DNA from: Dendrolimus kikuchii
Taxonomy: Eukaryota; Arthropoda; Insecta; Lepidoptera; Lasiocampidae
Assembly: GCA_019925095.2 (NCBI GenBank)
Contig: CM034405.1
Span: 14,471,401 to 14,535,400, forward strand
Direction of reading: 5' to 3'
Length of the DNA: 64,000 nt
In this document: in pieces, positions 41,560 to 52,460 of the stretch
Position numbering within the stretch: position 1 is the stretch's first letter
Layout of the letters: the number at the start of each line of letters is the position of its first letter
Position numbers and translations under genes: made by a program
The notes under the pieces: generated by a model
The model's input: the letters and a program-made list of their open reading frames with translations, nothing else
What the model was told of the DNA's origin: nothing
The model's database searches: none

Positions 41560-42696
41560 CTCACTAAAAGGCACTTGTGTCAAGTGCGAGATCTCCTTGC
41601 TTCCTTTGATGTTCGTACAAGAAAGCTTTCAGTTTATTTTTAAAAATATACACACTTGAAGGGTTCTTATTGGTGGCGGAATATTCTTTCAGCACCTGAA
41701 CGCCGAATACCGGAAGCTGCGAATAAGGCCCATATCTGAGATGTTCAGGTTGCGGCGTACACAAGCCGCCTGCAATAGATATCGTCGCGCATGTTCCGGC
41801 GCACTAGCCGCAAGACAATAAGGCGACAGCGTTCTCCTGTTTCACCTCTAACGACCCCATTCGAACCAATGCGTTCAGCAAAGACGATATATTGTTCCTC
41901 GATTTTCATGCACAATTTTGCAGTTAAAATAGTAATAGTGTGGGTACACATTACCTCGCCCGCTACCTCGGGTAAGCACCCAATATCCACATCCGATAAA
42001 AGTGACTCCTGATCGCGCTTACTACGTTCTTGTTTATGCTGGGATATAGAGTTCGCCAGTTTCACTGCGTCCTTCGATTGGGTCGTCAACTCTTTCTGTT
42101 TTAACACATGCAATCTATTTTCGATTACGTCTAATCGCTGTCCAATTCCCGTGATGGTTAGACGAAGATCTGCCATGTCCCTCCGGAACTCTCTCATATA
42201 TTCAGGGATCTCACGACTCATCATCCGCAACTCACTTTCATCATCATCATCGCTAGAAGGAGTAACTAGTGTAGCGGAAAAGCTAATTCCTAGCCCAATC
42301 AAATTATTACCACCAGGTGGGGGTTTTTTTTTTTATTGCAGGAGTTCAGCAGACAGGCAGACGGCCCACTTAGTGGAAAGCGGTTACCATCGCCTATGGA
42401 CATTTGCAACACCAAAGGTGCTACAAATGCGCTGCTGCTCTCTTAAAGGAGACTGGAACCTGATCACTAATGCCGGAACACAATACTATATTATTCCCAC
42501 AGATGCTTTTTATTGGTGTTGCACTGTTGTCACCCTTGCGAAACTTTCTTTTACATTCTGGACAGTTCTAGGCTTTACATACAGTTGCTGTATCCGGTAA
42601 CGCCACACGACCCTTATGAAACACTACTGGTCGATTATTACAGGTGGCGGCATCAGCCGGCGAGAGGAACTTTCTGCAAGCCGAACAGTTTCCCAT
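41560..42696 (-). pseudogene. LINE ORF1 relic with PHD-type zinc finger, split by family P
   Basis: Minus strand from ATG 42696: 'MGNCSACRKFLSPADAATCN', 'PDTATVCKA', a stop (Trp to TAG), 'NCPECKRKFRKGDNSA'. These are Cys pairs of a PHD-like finger, with two expected Cys replaced by Arg (NNRPVVFHKGR). After the inserted family P copy (42318-42491) the frame resumes for 185 codons: 'EYMREFRRDMADLRLTITGI' (coiled coil) and 'VVRGETGERCRLIVLRLVRR' (RRM-like end). It then runs into a piece resembling an ORF2 C-terminus ('SVYIFKNKLKAFLYEHQ'), which suggests a large internal deletion. Confidence 0.75.
42318..42491 (-). mobile_element. Family P retroposon inside the LINE ORF1 relic
   Basis: Ends (minus strand) 'ctgctgaactcctgcaataa' plus poly(A). 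Flanked by similar sequence, 'attattaccaccag' on the left and 'attattcccacag' on the right, a plausible target-site duplication. Confidence 0.85.
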
Positions 42697-43139
42697 ATTA
42701 AATAGAGACAATATTTTTTTTTATTCAACGAAGGGTGGCGCTAGAGTAGTATATATATTGATGACTGATCTACTGACCGCTAGTGGGCGCTGTATGATTT
42801 TTGACCACTTTTAATAGTCTAGTGACTATTCTTATTCACACAAAGATGAACAATAAGTTAATTATAATAACTTCGGTTCTCACTCACTATTAACTTCACA
42901 AACAGTGTCACAATAAGTGTTAACGTTGCTTAACAAAATGACAACATTTAACGTACAAACAACGCAAGCATGTACTCGTGCCATACCATCTGTAACGTCA
43001 CACGACTACTATATAACCAACTACTCGACAGTTGTATTAAATCTAATTTTCTTTGAAATTCAATTTCGTCTTCATAAGGCTTTGTCTAGTGCAGGTTTCT
43101 TTACAAGCCAAATCTCACTCAGAATGTGACATTCAGCGT
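42697..43139. other. amon intron, no gene recognised
   Basis: Probably includes the 5' UTR of the LINE relic just below; not delimited. Confidence 0.5.
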
Positions 43140-43440
43140 AACCTTTATATTTGACGAGGAGATATCCACTGACGATCTTCTCACCGTGTGGGAAACATGG
43201 TGAGGACGTGTGGAGACTTGCCAGCCTGGTCCTGACCTTGTGGAATTAGGTTACCACTGTCGGAATACTTACTAAAACTCCCCGTATTCCTTCTACTTGT
43301 CTATAGCCAGAGCCGCGGGAAATGGTAATCACCTACTCCGCGTGAATCAGGATAACTGAGCGCAACCTTTATTGAAGTTGTATGTTGTATTGAGAAGTTT
43401 GGTTTAATAAAATGTGTAAATCTGGCTGTCAGAGAGACGA
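43140..43440 (+). repeat. Unassigned block, probable retroelement 3' part
   Basis: Less AT-rich than its surroundings, with broken frames ('ARAAGNGNHLLRVNQDN') and an end at 'ggtttaataaaatgtg' that looks like a polyadenylation region. Confidence 0.35.
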
Positions 43441-43664
43441 TGCGTTGCCTATTTTTTTTTCAAAGTATTTTAAGTCTTATTTTTTTATTGAATTTTTTTG
43501 GCAAATCATGCACTTAATAGTTAGTTAAAGACAGGGATGAAATATTTGCAAATATGAACTGGAATATTTCGCAATTTAAATTAAGACAGGTTTCAAAATC
43601 TTGAACATGATTTTCTAAAATGTGATTGACTATATTTTTTTATTATATCATATATCTATATTTT

Positions 43665-43665
43665 T

Positions 43666-43714
<49 letters not shown>

Positions 43715-43730
43715 ATATTATATTTATGAC
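43665..43730. repeat. (TA)n microsatellite
   Basis: About 20 TA units with AT-rich edges. Confidence 0.95.
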
Positions 43731-43799
43731 TATGTATATATGTATGTATTTGTATTTGTTTGTCCCTTGCCTTTCTCCTGCACCACCTACATCGCCTGA

Positions 43800-44034
<235 letters not shown>

Positions 44035-44239
44035 GTATATATAAAAATGAATGTTTGTCTATATGTCCTTTATAGAATCGTAATATACATTTGATCATGT
44101 GATGATCTTTAGCAAAGTTGTTGTGCATGAGCCAAAGGTTTCTGAGTTGGTTCACAATTGGACCCGGTAGTTGGCGCTACTGTCAGCATATCGATTGAAA
44201 CTTTTTCGAGCAGGAAAACATCTGCCGGGACAGCTAGTA
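44035..44239 (-). repeat. Family Q repeat
   Basis: Minus strand starts 'actagctgtcccggcagatg', has 'caactaccgggtccaattgt' and 'ggctcatgcacaacaacttt'. Confidence 0.75.
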
Positions 44240-44743
44240 TTATATAAATATAGCAGTAACTCCTACTATGTTTTTTATTTTTTCTGCGATTTGTGTACAA
44301 CATGCACCATTTTGTATTCGTATATAAAAATCACCTTGCTGTTAAATTTGCATATTCTATAAGTGCATATATTTAAGTTTTACCAATATGGCTAGGGAAC
44401 TTTTAAAACACAAAAAAAAAATATTCAATTACAGCAACGTATTTTTAGTTTTAATAGATGTTCTTGCTCATTTTACCAACGAGACTATAAAAAGAGAAAA
44501 AAGTGTATAAAACCCGTATTCCGTTCAGTAATCCAGACAGTAAATTATATCACGATCTCTGGTACAGACAGTATATCTACAGCCCCATGTGGGGCAGTAT
44601 TTGCCGAAATTAATGTTTATTGGCCGTTTTGGCCTGAATAAATCTTTAAGGTATTTTTATTTTTATGTTCTACTAATTGTGCAGATATGTGTAGACTGTA
44701 GATAGAATATGGTTTCAAAAATATAACTCTAAAATAAACTTAC
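44240..44743. other. amon intron, no gene recognised
   Basis: AT-rich; ends at the donor of the exon at 44744. Confidence 0.55.
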
Positions 44744-44978
44744 CATCATCCATTATCGCTGTTGTAACATTCACTCCCGTAAAGCCTTGCGCCCACGCAG
44801 CCTCGACATTAAGATCCAGCTTCGGCTTCCCACCATTCTGACCGGTGTTCTTCAGGTACCATTGTAAGGGGAAGTAGGGGTCTCTTGGCTCTGCAGCCGG
44901 GGCCGGTTCAGGAAGACGAAGAGGACGGAATCCTCTCTTAACACGTTTGAACCCTGGCTGTTGGACTGCTGTGTGGAC
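44744..44978 (-). CDS. amon: amon exon: propeptide cleavage site and start of catalytic domain
   Basis: 235-bp exon (78 codons plus one base), entered in phase 0, left in phase 1 at 'MDD G|GTAAGT'. It begins 'VHTAVQQPGFKR'. 'RVKR|GF' at codons 12-17 is the autocatalytic propeptide cleavage site that gives the mature N-terminus. Further on are 'FPLQWYLKNTGQNGG', 'LDLNVEAAW' and 'TTAIMDDG'. The first Asp of DDG is the catalytic-triad Asp (family knowledge). The 3' splice site is unusual: the bases before AG are A-rich (a run of nine A) rather than pyrimidine-rich, and a stop codon lies directly upstream in frame, so the exon cannot extend. Assignment is secure from protein similarity and phase. 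Confidence 0.96.
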
Positions 44979-45057
44979 CTATTAACAATTTTTTTTTGAA
45001 GATTAATACATTTTATATATTTATTCTGAACCCATTTACCCACCATTTTTATGTAAT

Positions 45058-45532
45058 ACTATCTGTTCCCGGCAGAAGCTGTCCTGCCCTTAAAAAATAA
45101 AATTCCTAAACCAGATTGTAGCACCAGTTTCGTTTTCATCCCAGCTCCGTACTGTTTACGGGGTGAGAAGTGACACTGGTAGACGCCTGGCGGGATTAAT
45201 TGGTTGAGTGGTAACTGATCAATTATCGACTGCCGAGAGTAGAAAATTATTAAAGTACTTATATCGCTATTGAAAAATAGGGGTTGGTGGTAGAAAGGTG
45301 AAATTTTAAGGTTGTGTGTATTATTTAATGCCGAATCATAAAAAAATGTCAAAAAAAATATATTTAGGGGTGGACCACCCTTTTCATTTAGGGATGTGAA
45401 AAATATATATTGGCCGATTCTCAGACCTACCCAATATGCACACAAAATTTCATATAAATCGGTTCAGCCGTTTCGGAGGAGTTTGATAACTAACACCGCG
45501 ACACGAGAATTTTATATATTATTAGATTAGAT
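45058..45532 (+). repeat. Family Q repeat, long copy
   Basis: 'actatctgttcccggcagaa' at the start, 'aatcggttcagccgtttcgg' near the end, finishing 'atattattagattagatt'. Contains about 200 bp not present in other copies. Confidence 0.7.
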
Positions 45533-47724
45533 TATATATTTGTTCGAAGATAAATATAAAAATAGAACTTTCCTTCCCTAAAGCCAAGAGCGTTGTTTTT
45601 AAGAATAATGGTACCTAGCTGTATTTTTCCCTAGGGTACATTCTATACCATTCAGGCGACTAATATTGCATAGGTTACAAACGAACCCATTTACTTTCGC
45701 ATTTATAAATAGTAGTTAGATACTGGTATGAATATAAACGCTATAAATTGAAAATGAAATTTGCAAGTAGATATTATTTAATGAAACATTCAGGCACAGA
45801 CACATCATGTTCATGAAGATATAAGCATTTAGGCAACCGTTTCTCGTACACATAATTTGCATTCATCGGATTTAAATATATGCTTGCGGTGTGTAAACCC
45901 TTTGTTTAGTAGCGCTTTTCCGACGAAATGCGTGGAGGTGAATTAGTATTCTCCACACGACTCAATGAGGCTCTGTGGGTAAATAGCTTTTTAAGGGCCT
46001 TATACTGTATTTGAATAATTTTTGGCTAAATTTAAAACAATTGGTTAGGGGGTTAGAAATACAAGAAGTATCTGCTTTTAACCAACTGCAATTTGTTACG
46101 TCACGGATATGAAGACTGCAGCGGATGCGGCAATATCCAACACAATCCTTCCGCGACTATAATTCTATAGTACCTATTTACGTTTGTAAGTGAGTTCAAG
46201 GGTTGCAAATTTATTTGTACCATTCGACAATAGAATATGGATCTAAAATCTTCTTGAAAGGAATCACTTGTAAAGCCATACTTCAATACGAGTATATTTC
46301 AAAATAAATGAAAACATTCATAAAAGAATGTGTTATGTCCTATTTACGTTTGAATTAAAGGCATTGATCCGAAACAACGTCACGTTTTTCCTGAAACACG
46401 TTTTTACAAATTGTTACGTCAACCAAATTAACAGTTATTTATCTCTCACGTTGTACGACATAGTCTTTATTCTATAATGGAAACGAAATAGGCTTCTTAC
46501 ATTGCGTAAATATACGGAAATATAATATAATAAATAGAAAAGTTGACCACGATTATCCGATTACATTGGAAGTAATAGAACTTCCTGGTAGGACGAAAAG
46601 GAATTTTATGATAGAATCTTGAAGAGTATCGGTCAACAAAACATGTTTGATATTGACTTGTTATACAACTTTTTATTGATTTTATAATGGAAAATTGAAG
46701 TTGTTTTGTGTGTAAGTATGATTATTTGCTTCTTGTTCTAGTCATGTTTCATTTATTTTTGGTTGAAGTAGTTTATCGATCGAACATGAACAGCGGTCAG
46801 GTCCTTATTATCTGATTATACTTTTCTATCGCGATCTATTGCAAATATGCAACAGATCTTGTAATATATACTCTACGTTGAATGATAAGTCCTAGTTATA
46901 ATTTTATAATAATTTTATTATATTATAATAATTTTGTATTTCTTTTACTTATGGTAATACTCATAGTTAAGATAATGAAATGTATTGCTTTTCATATGTT
47001 GGTGTATAATAAAGCGTATTGTTGTTGTTGATGTTATGGTTGTCAATCAACGCTAACAGCTCTGCCATTATGACTTAGATATTCTTAAGGTATTTGTTAT
47101 CTATATGTGCACGTTATGCGCCATTTTCACAAAAAGGGATGAGTATAGGGATGACATTTTGTATTCCGAGACATAGCATAGTTTTCGTATGATAAGTTCT
47201 TATTCAATTTGTCACAATAGTAGGCAGAGGGCAAACAGGTCTGTATACCCAGATTTTCGTGTGTCCCAACCCCTTCTAACTTAGGAACTATGGTGCAGAA
47301 TATAAAAAAAAATATCAAGCTTTAAAATACTTTCCACATTTCTATGAACAAGACCAGTTCATTAGTTTGCAAAATCAAGGTATTTATGGTTACATTGTAA
47401 TGTTTTTTGTTAAAATTATTCCTCCCTTCCCTTTTTGATCTATAAAATACAAAATTCTGAACAAAATCAAGGTGGTAGACCTTAAGAGATACGTTCAACA
47501 AAACTTCTAGACTAATTTTTGATATTTGAAGTTTAATTTAACTACACCTAATTTGGAAATGATGAAAATATTCTCTTGCAACTAGGTATAAATAATGCAA
47601 TTTATTATACATTTTGCTTGTATTAGGACTCATTTCTTTCCTCGATTCTAATTGCTACTGTACGAAATACGAGTGACAATCACACTGTACCAAAGGGCCA
47701 AAAAACTATATTATATAGTGTGAT
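45533..47724. other. amon intron with small repeat pieces
   Basis: A fragment at 46092-46160 ('gtcacggatatgaagactgc') matches the RTE relic near 20191-20250. 46980-47035 resembles a LINE-type tail ending in (TTG)n ('gtgtataataaagcgtattg'). Otherwise nothing assignable. Confidence 0.55.
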
Positions 47725-48241
47725 AGGGTTGCCAATTGTTTTTGAGAAAAATAACGTATCACATTTTTAATCATAATAATTTTTAGTAATAAATAGGGAA
47801 AAAATACAGTATTTGAAAGAACAACAAAAACATTTTTCCAAACTTTATTTATTTTTTCTCTCGAACACATGATAGTTAAAAATTAAGTAAAAATTGTTAG
47901 TGTGTGCTACGACCACACACTAAAAATTTTTCATTATACTTAAATTTTTGGAAGATATCTTTACTTTCCTAATTTAAATTTAAATAAAAAGGCAAGTCAT
48001 TTTTATTACATTTGTTTATTTTTATTTATTTTCCTTTCCACAAAACATAACAATAAAGCGGGAGAACCTCTTAAGTATAGGTGGAAAAGACGGGAGCCCA
48101 AACTAGGAAAATTCCTGTCATTATGGCACTCCTGACCCCTCACCTCCAACTTAAAAATATATAGTAGCTAGCAATAATGTATATAAAATATGCGAGTAGT
48201 TTAAGTTATATATGAATTATATAAGTGTGTGTCTGTGGTGT

Positions 48242-48277
<36 letters not shown>

Positions 48278-48642
48278 CTACGCGCGTATGATTTTTATTG
48301 ATATCCTATCACTTGAACTGTGAAAATAATTATTTAATAAGTAGTATAAGGTTTTTAGTGTTGTTATAATCGAATTTTAATAGGAAATATTTGAGTTGCC
48401 CTTTATTATAGATGTCATGTTCTTCTCATCTCGCCATTTAAGATTCGTTACTGAAAAAAAACTCTTTCATTTAAAGTTCGATCGATAATAGTTCCGTATT
48501 TATCCATATAAGTGTTTAATTTTACGCAACACAGTAAAGATTAGAAATATATTATTTTCACACACTTTTTTATGCAACATTAAAAGTATATTTACCAAAA
48601 ATAATATGGGATGCGTTATTATAAAGTATGGTTGGCAACCCT
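47725..48642. mobile_element. Candidate non-autonomous TIR DNA transposon
   Basis: Perfect 11-bp terminal inverted repeats 'agggttgccaa' (47725-47735 and 48632-48642) with weaker inverted similarity further in ('aaaataacgtatcacat' against 'taataacgcatcccat'). Length 918 bp, no ORF. A hairpin around 47896-47926 (ttagtgtgtg/cacacactaa) and a (GT)n tract lie inside. No clear target duplication. Confidence 0.55.
48224..48277. repeat. (GT)n microsatellite
   Basis: Imperfect GT repeats, inside the candidate TIR element. Confidence 0.95.
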
Positions 48643-49096
48643 AGATATAGAATTTTAAGCAATAATTTTCATAGTAAAAGATGACCTTGTATTTATGTAA
48701 TCGCAAACGGTATTAAAATAAAGCTTGTACATTTATTCCGTAAAATCATTTCCATGAATAAAATGAATAATATTACTGAAGGAGAAACAGTCTTGTATGC
48801 ATAAGAAATGAAACGGTGCTAAGAAAACATAAAGATAGGACGCTATGAGGTGTTAATTAGAGGGAAGTATCTTCATCTCATCTATATTTAAATAACTTTT
48901 ATTTTTAAAACTAGAGCAAGGAAATTGTTATGTTAATGTATCTTAGTATCTTGTTTTGAAAGTGAAGTAAAATTTATATGAATTATATTATGGTAGCAAC
49001 AGATTTATCTTTATTATAACAAAAGATAAATTCCATTCTACCCATTATCCCTGAAGACTATAAGTAGAATACTGGGCCTAGATACGTGAATGTGGT
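48643..49096. other. amon intron, no gene recognised
   Basis: AT-rich; probably contains worn 5' parts of the transposase relic. Confidence 0.5.
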
Positions 49097-50030
49097 TTGT
49101 TCCATGGCCAAAAATCGTCATTAAGCTTGGTTTTGAAAGAAATTGGATTTTCTTATAAAAAATCGGAGAAACGTAAAATATCGATGGAGCGTCACGACGT
49201 TGCTATGGCTCGCTGCGAATTTTTGATCGAAGCCAAAAAGATATCAGATTGGTCAAATGTTATTTTCACTGAAGAGACTTGGTTAAATGCAAACCACACA
49301 GTATCTAAGAACTGGACTGACGACACCGCCGCTTCCACTAGTTCAGTGCCAATGGGAAAAGGTGAACGCCTTATCATATGCCATGCAGGGTCTACGAAAG
49401 AATTCGTGTCAGATGCTTTACTGGCCTTTAAATCCAAGAAAACAGTGGACTACTACGAAGAAATGAACGCGGAGATTTACGAAGGTTTAAAGAAATGGTG
49501 CAATCTCTGGAAGAACCGTCGATAATTATTATGGACAACGCTACATATCACTTCAGACAAATTGATAAAATGCCGACGCAGGCCAATAAAAAACAAGAGA
49601 TAATTGGCTGGCTCCAACGTCATGGCGAAAATGTGGATAATACTTTATTAAAAGTACAATTAGTGAATATTTTAAAATCGTTAAAAAGCCTCCCTAAAAG
49701 ATATATTACCGAATAAATAGCTGCCGAATGTGGTCATTGGGTTCTTCGACTTCCGCCGAATCATTACCAGTACAATGCTATAGAACTAATATGGGTACCA
49801 ATCAAAGGACACGCCGCTCAAAACAATACACATCCCCCTTTTACGGCAAAAAATGCATGTGCGGAAGTGACCACCGAACACTGGGAAAAAATTGTGAGAA
49901 GAACCCAAAACATTATAGCGTTGGATTGGGAAATTCATGTGGCATTCGATAATATAGAAGTACAGGAACATATAATAAATGTTGAGGAGAGCTCATCGAG
50001 TGACAGTGACGATTTATCAGATTTTGATTA
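49097..50030 (+). pseudogene. IS630/Tc1-like (DDE) transposase relic
   Basis: Three consecutive plus-strand frames form one protein. Frame 1 (to about 49523): 'IEAKKISDWSNVIFTEETWL', 'GKGERLIICHAGSTKEFV'. Frame 2 (49495-49716): 'PSIIIMDNATYHFRQIDK' (second catalytic Asp). Frame 3 (about 49717-50030): 'HWVLRLPPNHYQYNAIELIW' (third catalytic acid, Glu), 'VRRTQNIIALDWEIHVAFDN' and an acidic Ser/Asp tail. The first catalytic position reads 'FTEETW', Glu where the family has Asp. The N-terminal helix-turn-helix region is missing and no ATG starts the first frame. A frame break near 49495-49523 and in-frame stops near 49714-49720 confirm decay. Confidence 0.85.
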
Positions 50031-50620
50031 AAATAAATAAATAAAGAATCAACATAATATAATTACATCTCGTAATGAAATGTAATATTAGTTAATATAT
50101 TTGTACAAAATTATCCGGCAATAGTTTAGTTTCTTACACTTTGTAAAAAAATATCGGGTCTGTTATCGTGTTACGTTCATCGATAGCTCCATCCCTATCA
50201 GTTTCTCCGACTCTGCTATGACCTGGTACGTGCGTAAGTGTCATATTTTTATTAAATAATGTATACATAATGTAAAAAACACGCTCGTTCAAGTTTCCAT
50301 AGCAGCTGTCATCGAGAAAACAAACAAATGGAGATAGTATAGTATAGTAAATTTATATTAATTAATTAAATATTAGAAAAAAGAACGTAGAAAAAAAATT
50401 ATATCTTACTATCATTTGCCTTAATAATATTGACTGAAATTTGACATAAAATACATCACGTAAAAATGACAGTTTTCTAATAACGGTAAAATAAAATAGT
50501 ACATAATAAAATATTCGTATAGAAGCCCGGTAATAGTTTGATTCGTCTGTCCATAAATAAGGTCTATTAAAAAAACTCTGAGACAGACAAATATGAAGTA
50601 AAAGATTTTTTAGCTAGACG
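50031..50620. other. amon intron, no gene recognised
   Basis: AT-rich; nothing assignable. Confidence 0.55.
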
Positions 50621-50705
50621 AGATGGCGACGAGTTTCTTGCCGCTTCTTCTCTTCAAAACAGTAAATAGTTCCGCAAATAACACGTTACGGAACGATATT
50701 TATGC
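50621..50705 (+). mobile_element. Retroposon tail with module M
   Basis: 'gacgagtttcttgccgcttc', 'ataacacgttacggaacgat'. Downstream sequence differs from other module M copies. Confidence 0.65.
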
Positions 50706-50724
50706 TATAGTCGAACATCACAGA

Positions 50725-51100
50725 TTTGGCTAGTCAAACCTCAGGTCTGACATAAAGTCTTAGTCAAAGTCCAAATAAATGACATTTTTTTGCCTTTGAC
50801 TAACAAGTTTTTGTCTAACCTAGGAGAGACTAATTTATACAGTCATTAAACACGTAACAAGTGCGAATCGACGTTTGACCGAGTCTGCCTTAGTCGCTTC
50901 TAGGATCGATTAGGCAACGCCCAAAATAGATTATTTCACGTTCGATGTTTGACTAAAAAGTTAGGTATTTAGGTTTGACTACAAATACTTTAGTCGTGGG
51001 CCGAAATTGGAATTTATTTCGGGTTTTGACGAAAGGCCTTGGTCAAACATCGGATAAACCAGTCCGGGTAGATATTGCATATTAACCTTTGACTAACATA
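50725..51100. repeat. Block enriched in TTTGACTA on both strands
   Basis: Exact TTTGACTA or TAGTCAAA at 50731, 50761, 50795, 50948, 50974 and 51088, with several one-mismatch copies between ('tttgaccg', 'ttttgacg', 'ggtcaaac'). No coding sequence. Family and function unknown. Confidence 0.7.
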
Positions 51101-51608
51101 TGCATAAATTAGAAAGAAGACTTAAATTTTAATATGATGACATACAGAAAACTGCTCCGGTAGAACTTAGTTTGAATCATGAAAAAGAATGTTGTAACAA
51201 AAAAAATAATTTGCCAATATTAAATAATCTGATTCGTTTGTCTATCTATTCCTACTATGAGTAATGCGATGACGACCGGGTCACATAAATAAAGGCAACA
51301 TAAGAAAAGTGGGAAATATAGACGATTGGTAGATGTTTTTCATTGGTATATCATAAATGCAAGAAAACTGCCAGCAGAGTGACATAAAAATATCACATCA
51401 CAACAGCATCCGAATTTGAGTAGTCTCCCTTGGGATCTAACGAAATTACGCGAGAAATCTATTCTTGTGCAAAACTGAAAGCAGTAACCTTTTATAAATA
51501 AAATTTGTATCTACCATTCTTTCAGAAAGATTTGCTTAATATTAACACCGGTATTTGCGTGACTTTTAATATGATACAATTTGTTTAACTTATTTTCAAT
51601 AACGTACC
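51101..51608. other. amon intron, no gene recognised
   Basis: AT-rich; nothing assignable. Confidence 0.55.
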
Positions 51609-52105
51609 GGTATTTTTTTTGTAGCTGGAGTACAGTAGACAGGCTGATGGCCCACCTGATGGAAAGTGGTTACCGTCGCCTATGGACGTTTGCAACACCA
51701 GAGATGTTACCAACGCGCTGCCGGCCTTGAGGAAATTTTATAAAAACCTCAGCTGACAGCTCATTCCAAATCCCCACGGTACCCAAGAGAAAGGTTCTGA
51801 AGAACCGTTGCGTACATGAGCGAAGTGCCTCGAGGAAGTGGGGATGAACGCCCAGCCGATGGTGAGCTGTGCGGTGGTAGAAAGAAGACAATGGCACAAT
51901 TCTAAACAGTTAGTAGTAGTAGTAGATACGCAGAGAGACGCGAAGTCTCTCCGAAGGCCAGGCGTATCTAGACCGTCTATGAGTTTGGGATCATCAATAA
52001 CGGGAACGGCTCGACGTTGAATACAGTCCAGGGGATGAAGCTTTTAGTCGGGTCCTCAAGCCCAAAGATGTGAGCAGTGCTCCATATACGGCCTCACCTG
52101 GGCTT
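51609..52105 (-). pseudogene. CR1-like LINE ORF2 C-terminus and 3' end
   Basis: Minus strand: 'VYGALLTSLGLRT', then in shifted frames 'SSFYHRTAHHRLGVHPHFLE', 'CTQRFFRTFLLGTVGIWNEL' and 'KFPQGRQRVGNISGVANVHR', then a stop. These match the closing region of CR1-type ORF2 proteins (HHRLGVHPHFL..W.S.T.RF.R.FL..T..LWN.LP..VF). An (AGT)5 microsatellite lies at 51911. The 3' UTR and tail ('gtccataggcgacggtaacc' to a poly(A)) are shared with family P retroposons. It begins about 32 bp inside an amon intron. Confidence 0.85.
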
Positions 52106-52136
52106 TCAAAGTTAGTTAATTATATTTGTTGCTTAC

Positions 52137-52241
52137 AAGTGGGTGTTGTTTGAGTAGACGCGTGTGTGCAATGGAGCGTCTGGACCGTGCGAGCGGCAGC
52201 CCCCGGTGCGCGAAGTGCCATTCTGTGTCGGAACCCAATAC
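52137..52241 (-). CDS. amon: amon exon: middle of the PC2 propeptide
   Basis: 105-bp exon of 35 codons, entered and left in phase 0. The acceptor is tttgtttcAG before 52241 and the donor GTAAGC after 52137. The peptide starts 'VLGSDTEWHFAHRGLP' and carries the dibasic stretch 'ARSRRS', the internal (secondary) cleavage site expected in the PC2 prodomain. It ends 'LKQHPL', which lines up with the start of the next exon without a gap relative to vertebrate PC2. The role is inhibitory and chaperone propeptide (family knowledge). A CR1-like LINE relic begins only about 30 bp into the following intron. The preceding exon, with signal peptide and start codon, was not found in the window. Confidence 0.92.
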
Positions 52242-52399
52242 CTGAAACAAAAGATTAGAAGAAAAAGTTACAGTCTGAATTCTTTACAAATGTTATATAA
52301 AGCTCATAAATAAAAGGAAGGTAGAGAATAAAAATACAAACTGCAGAAACTTGTAAAGTGATATGTGCCATTACAAAAGGAAGGTAGTTTTAAACTATT

Positions 52400-52460
52400 C
52401 AAAAACAGTCCATAAACGCCTCACTGCTGAGCTCGGGCCTCCCACTAAAGGGGAATTTTA
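52400..52460 (-). mobile_element. SINE-1 tail fragment
   Basis: 'gtccataaacgcctcactgc' and 'tgagctcgggcctcccacta' match the SINE-1 3' end on the minus strand. Confidence 0.7.
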
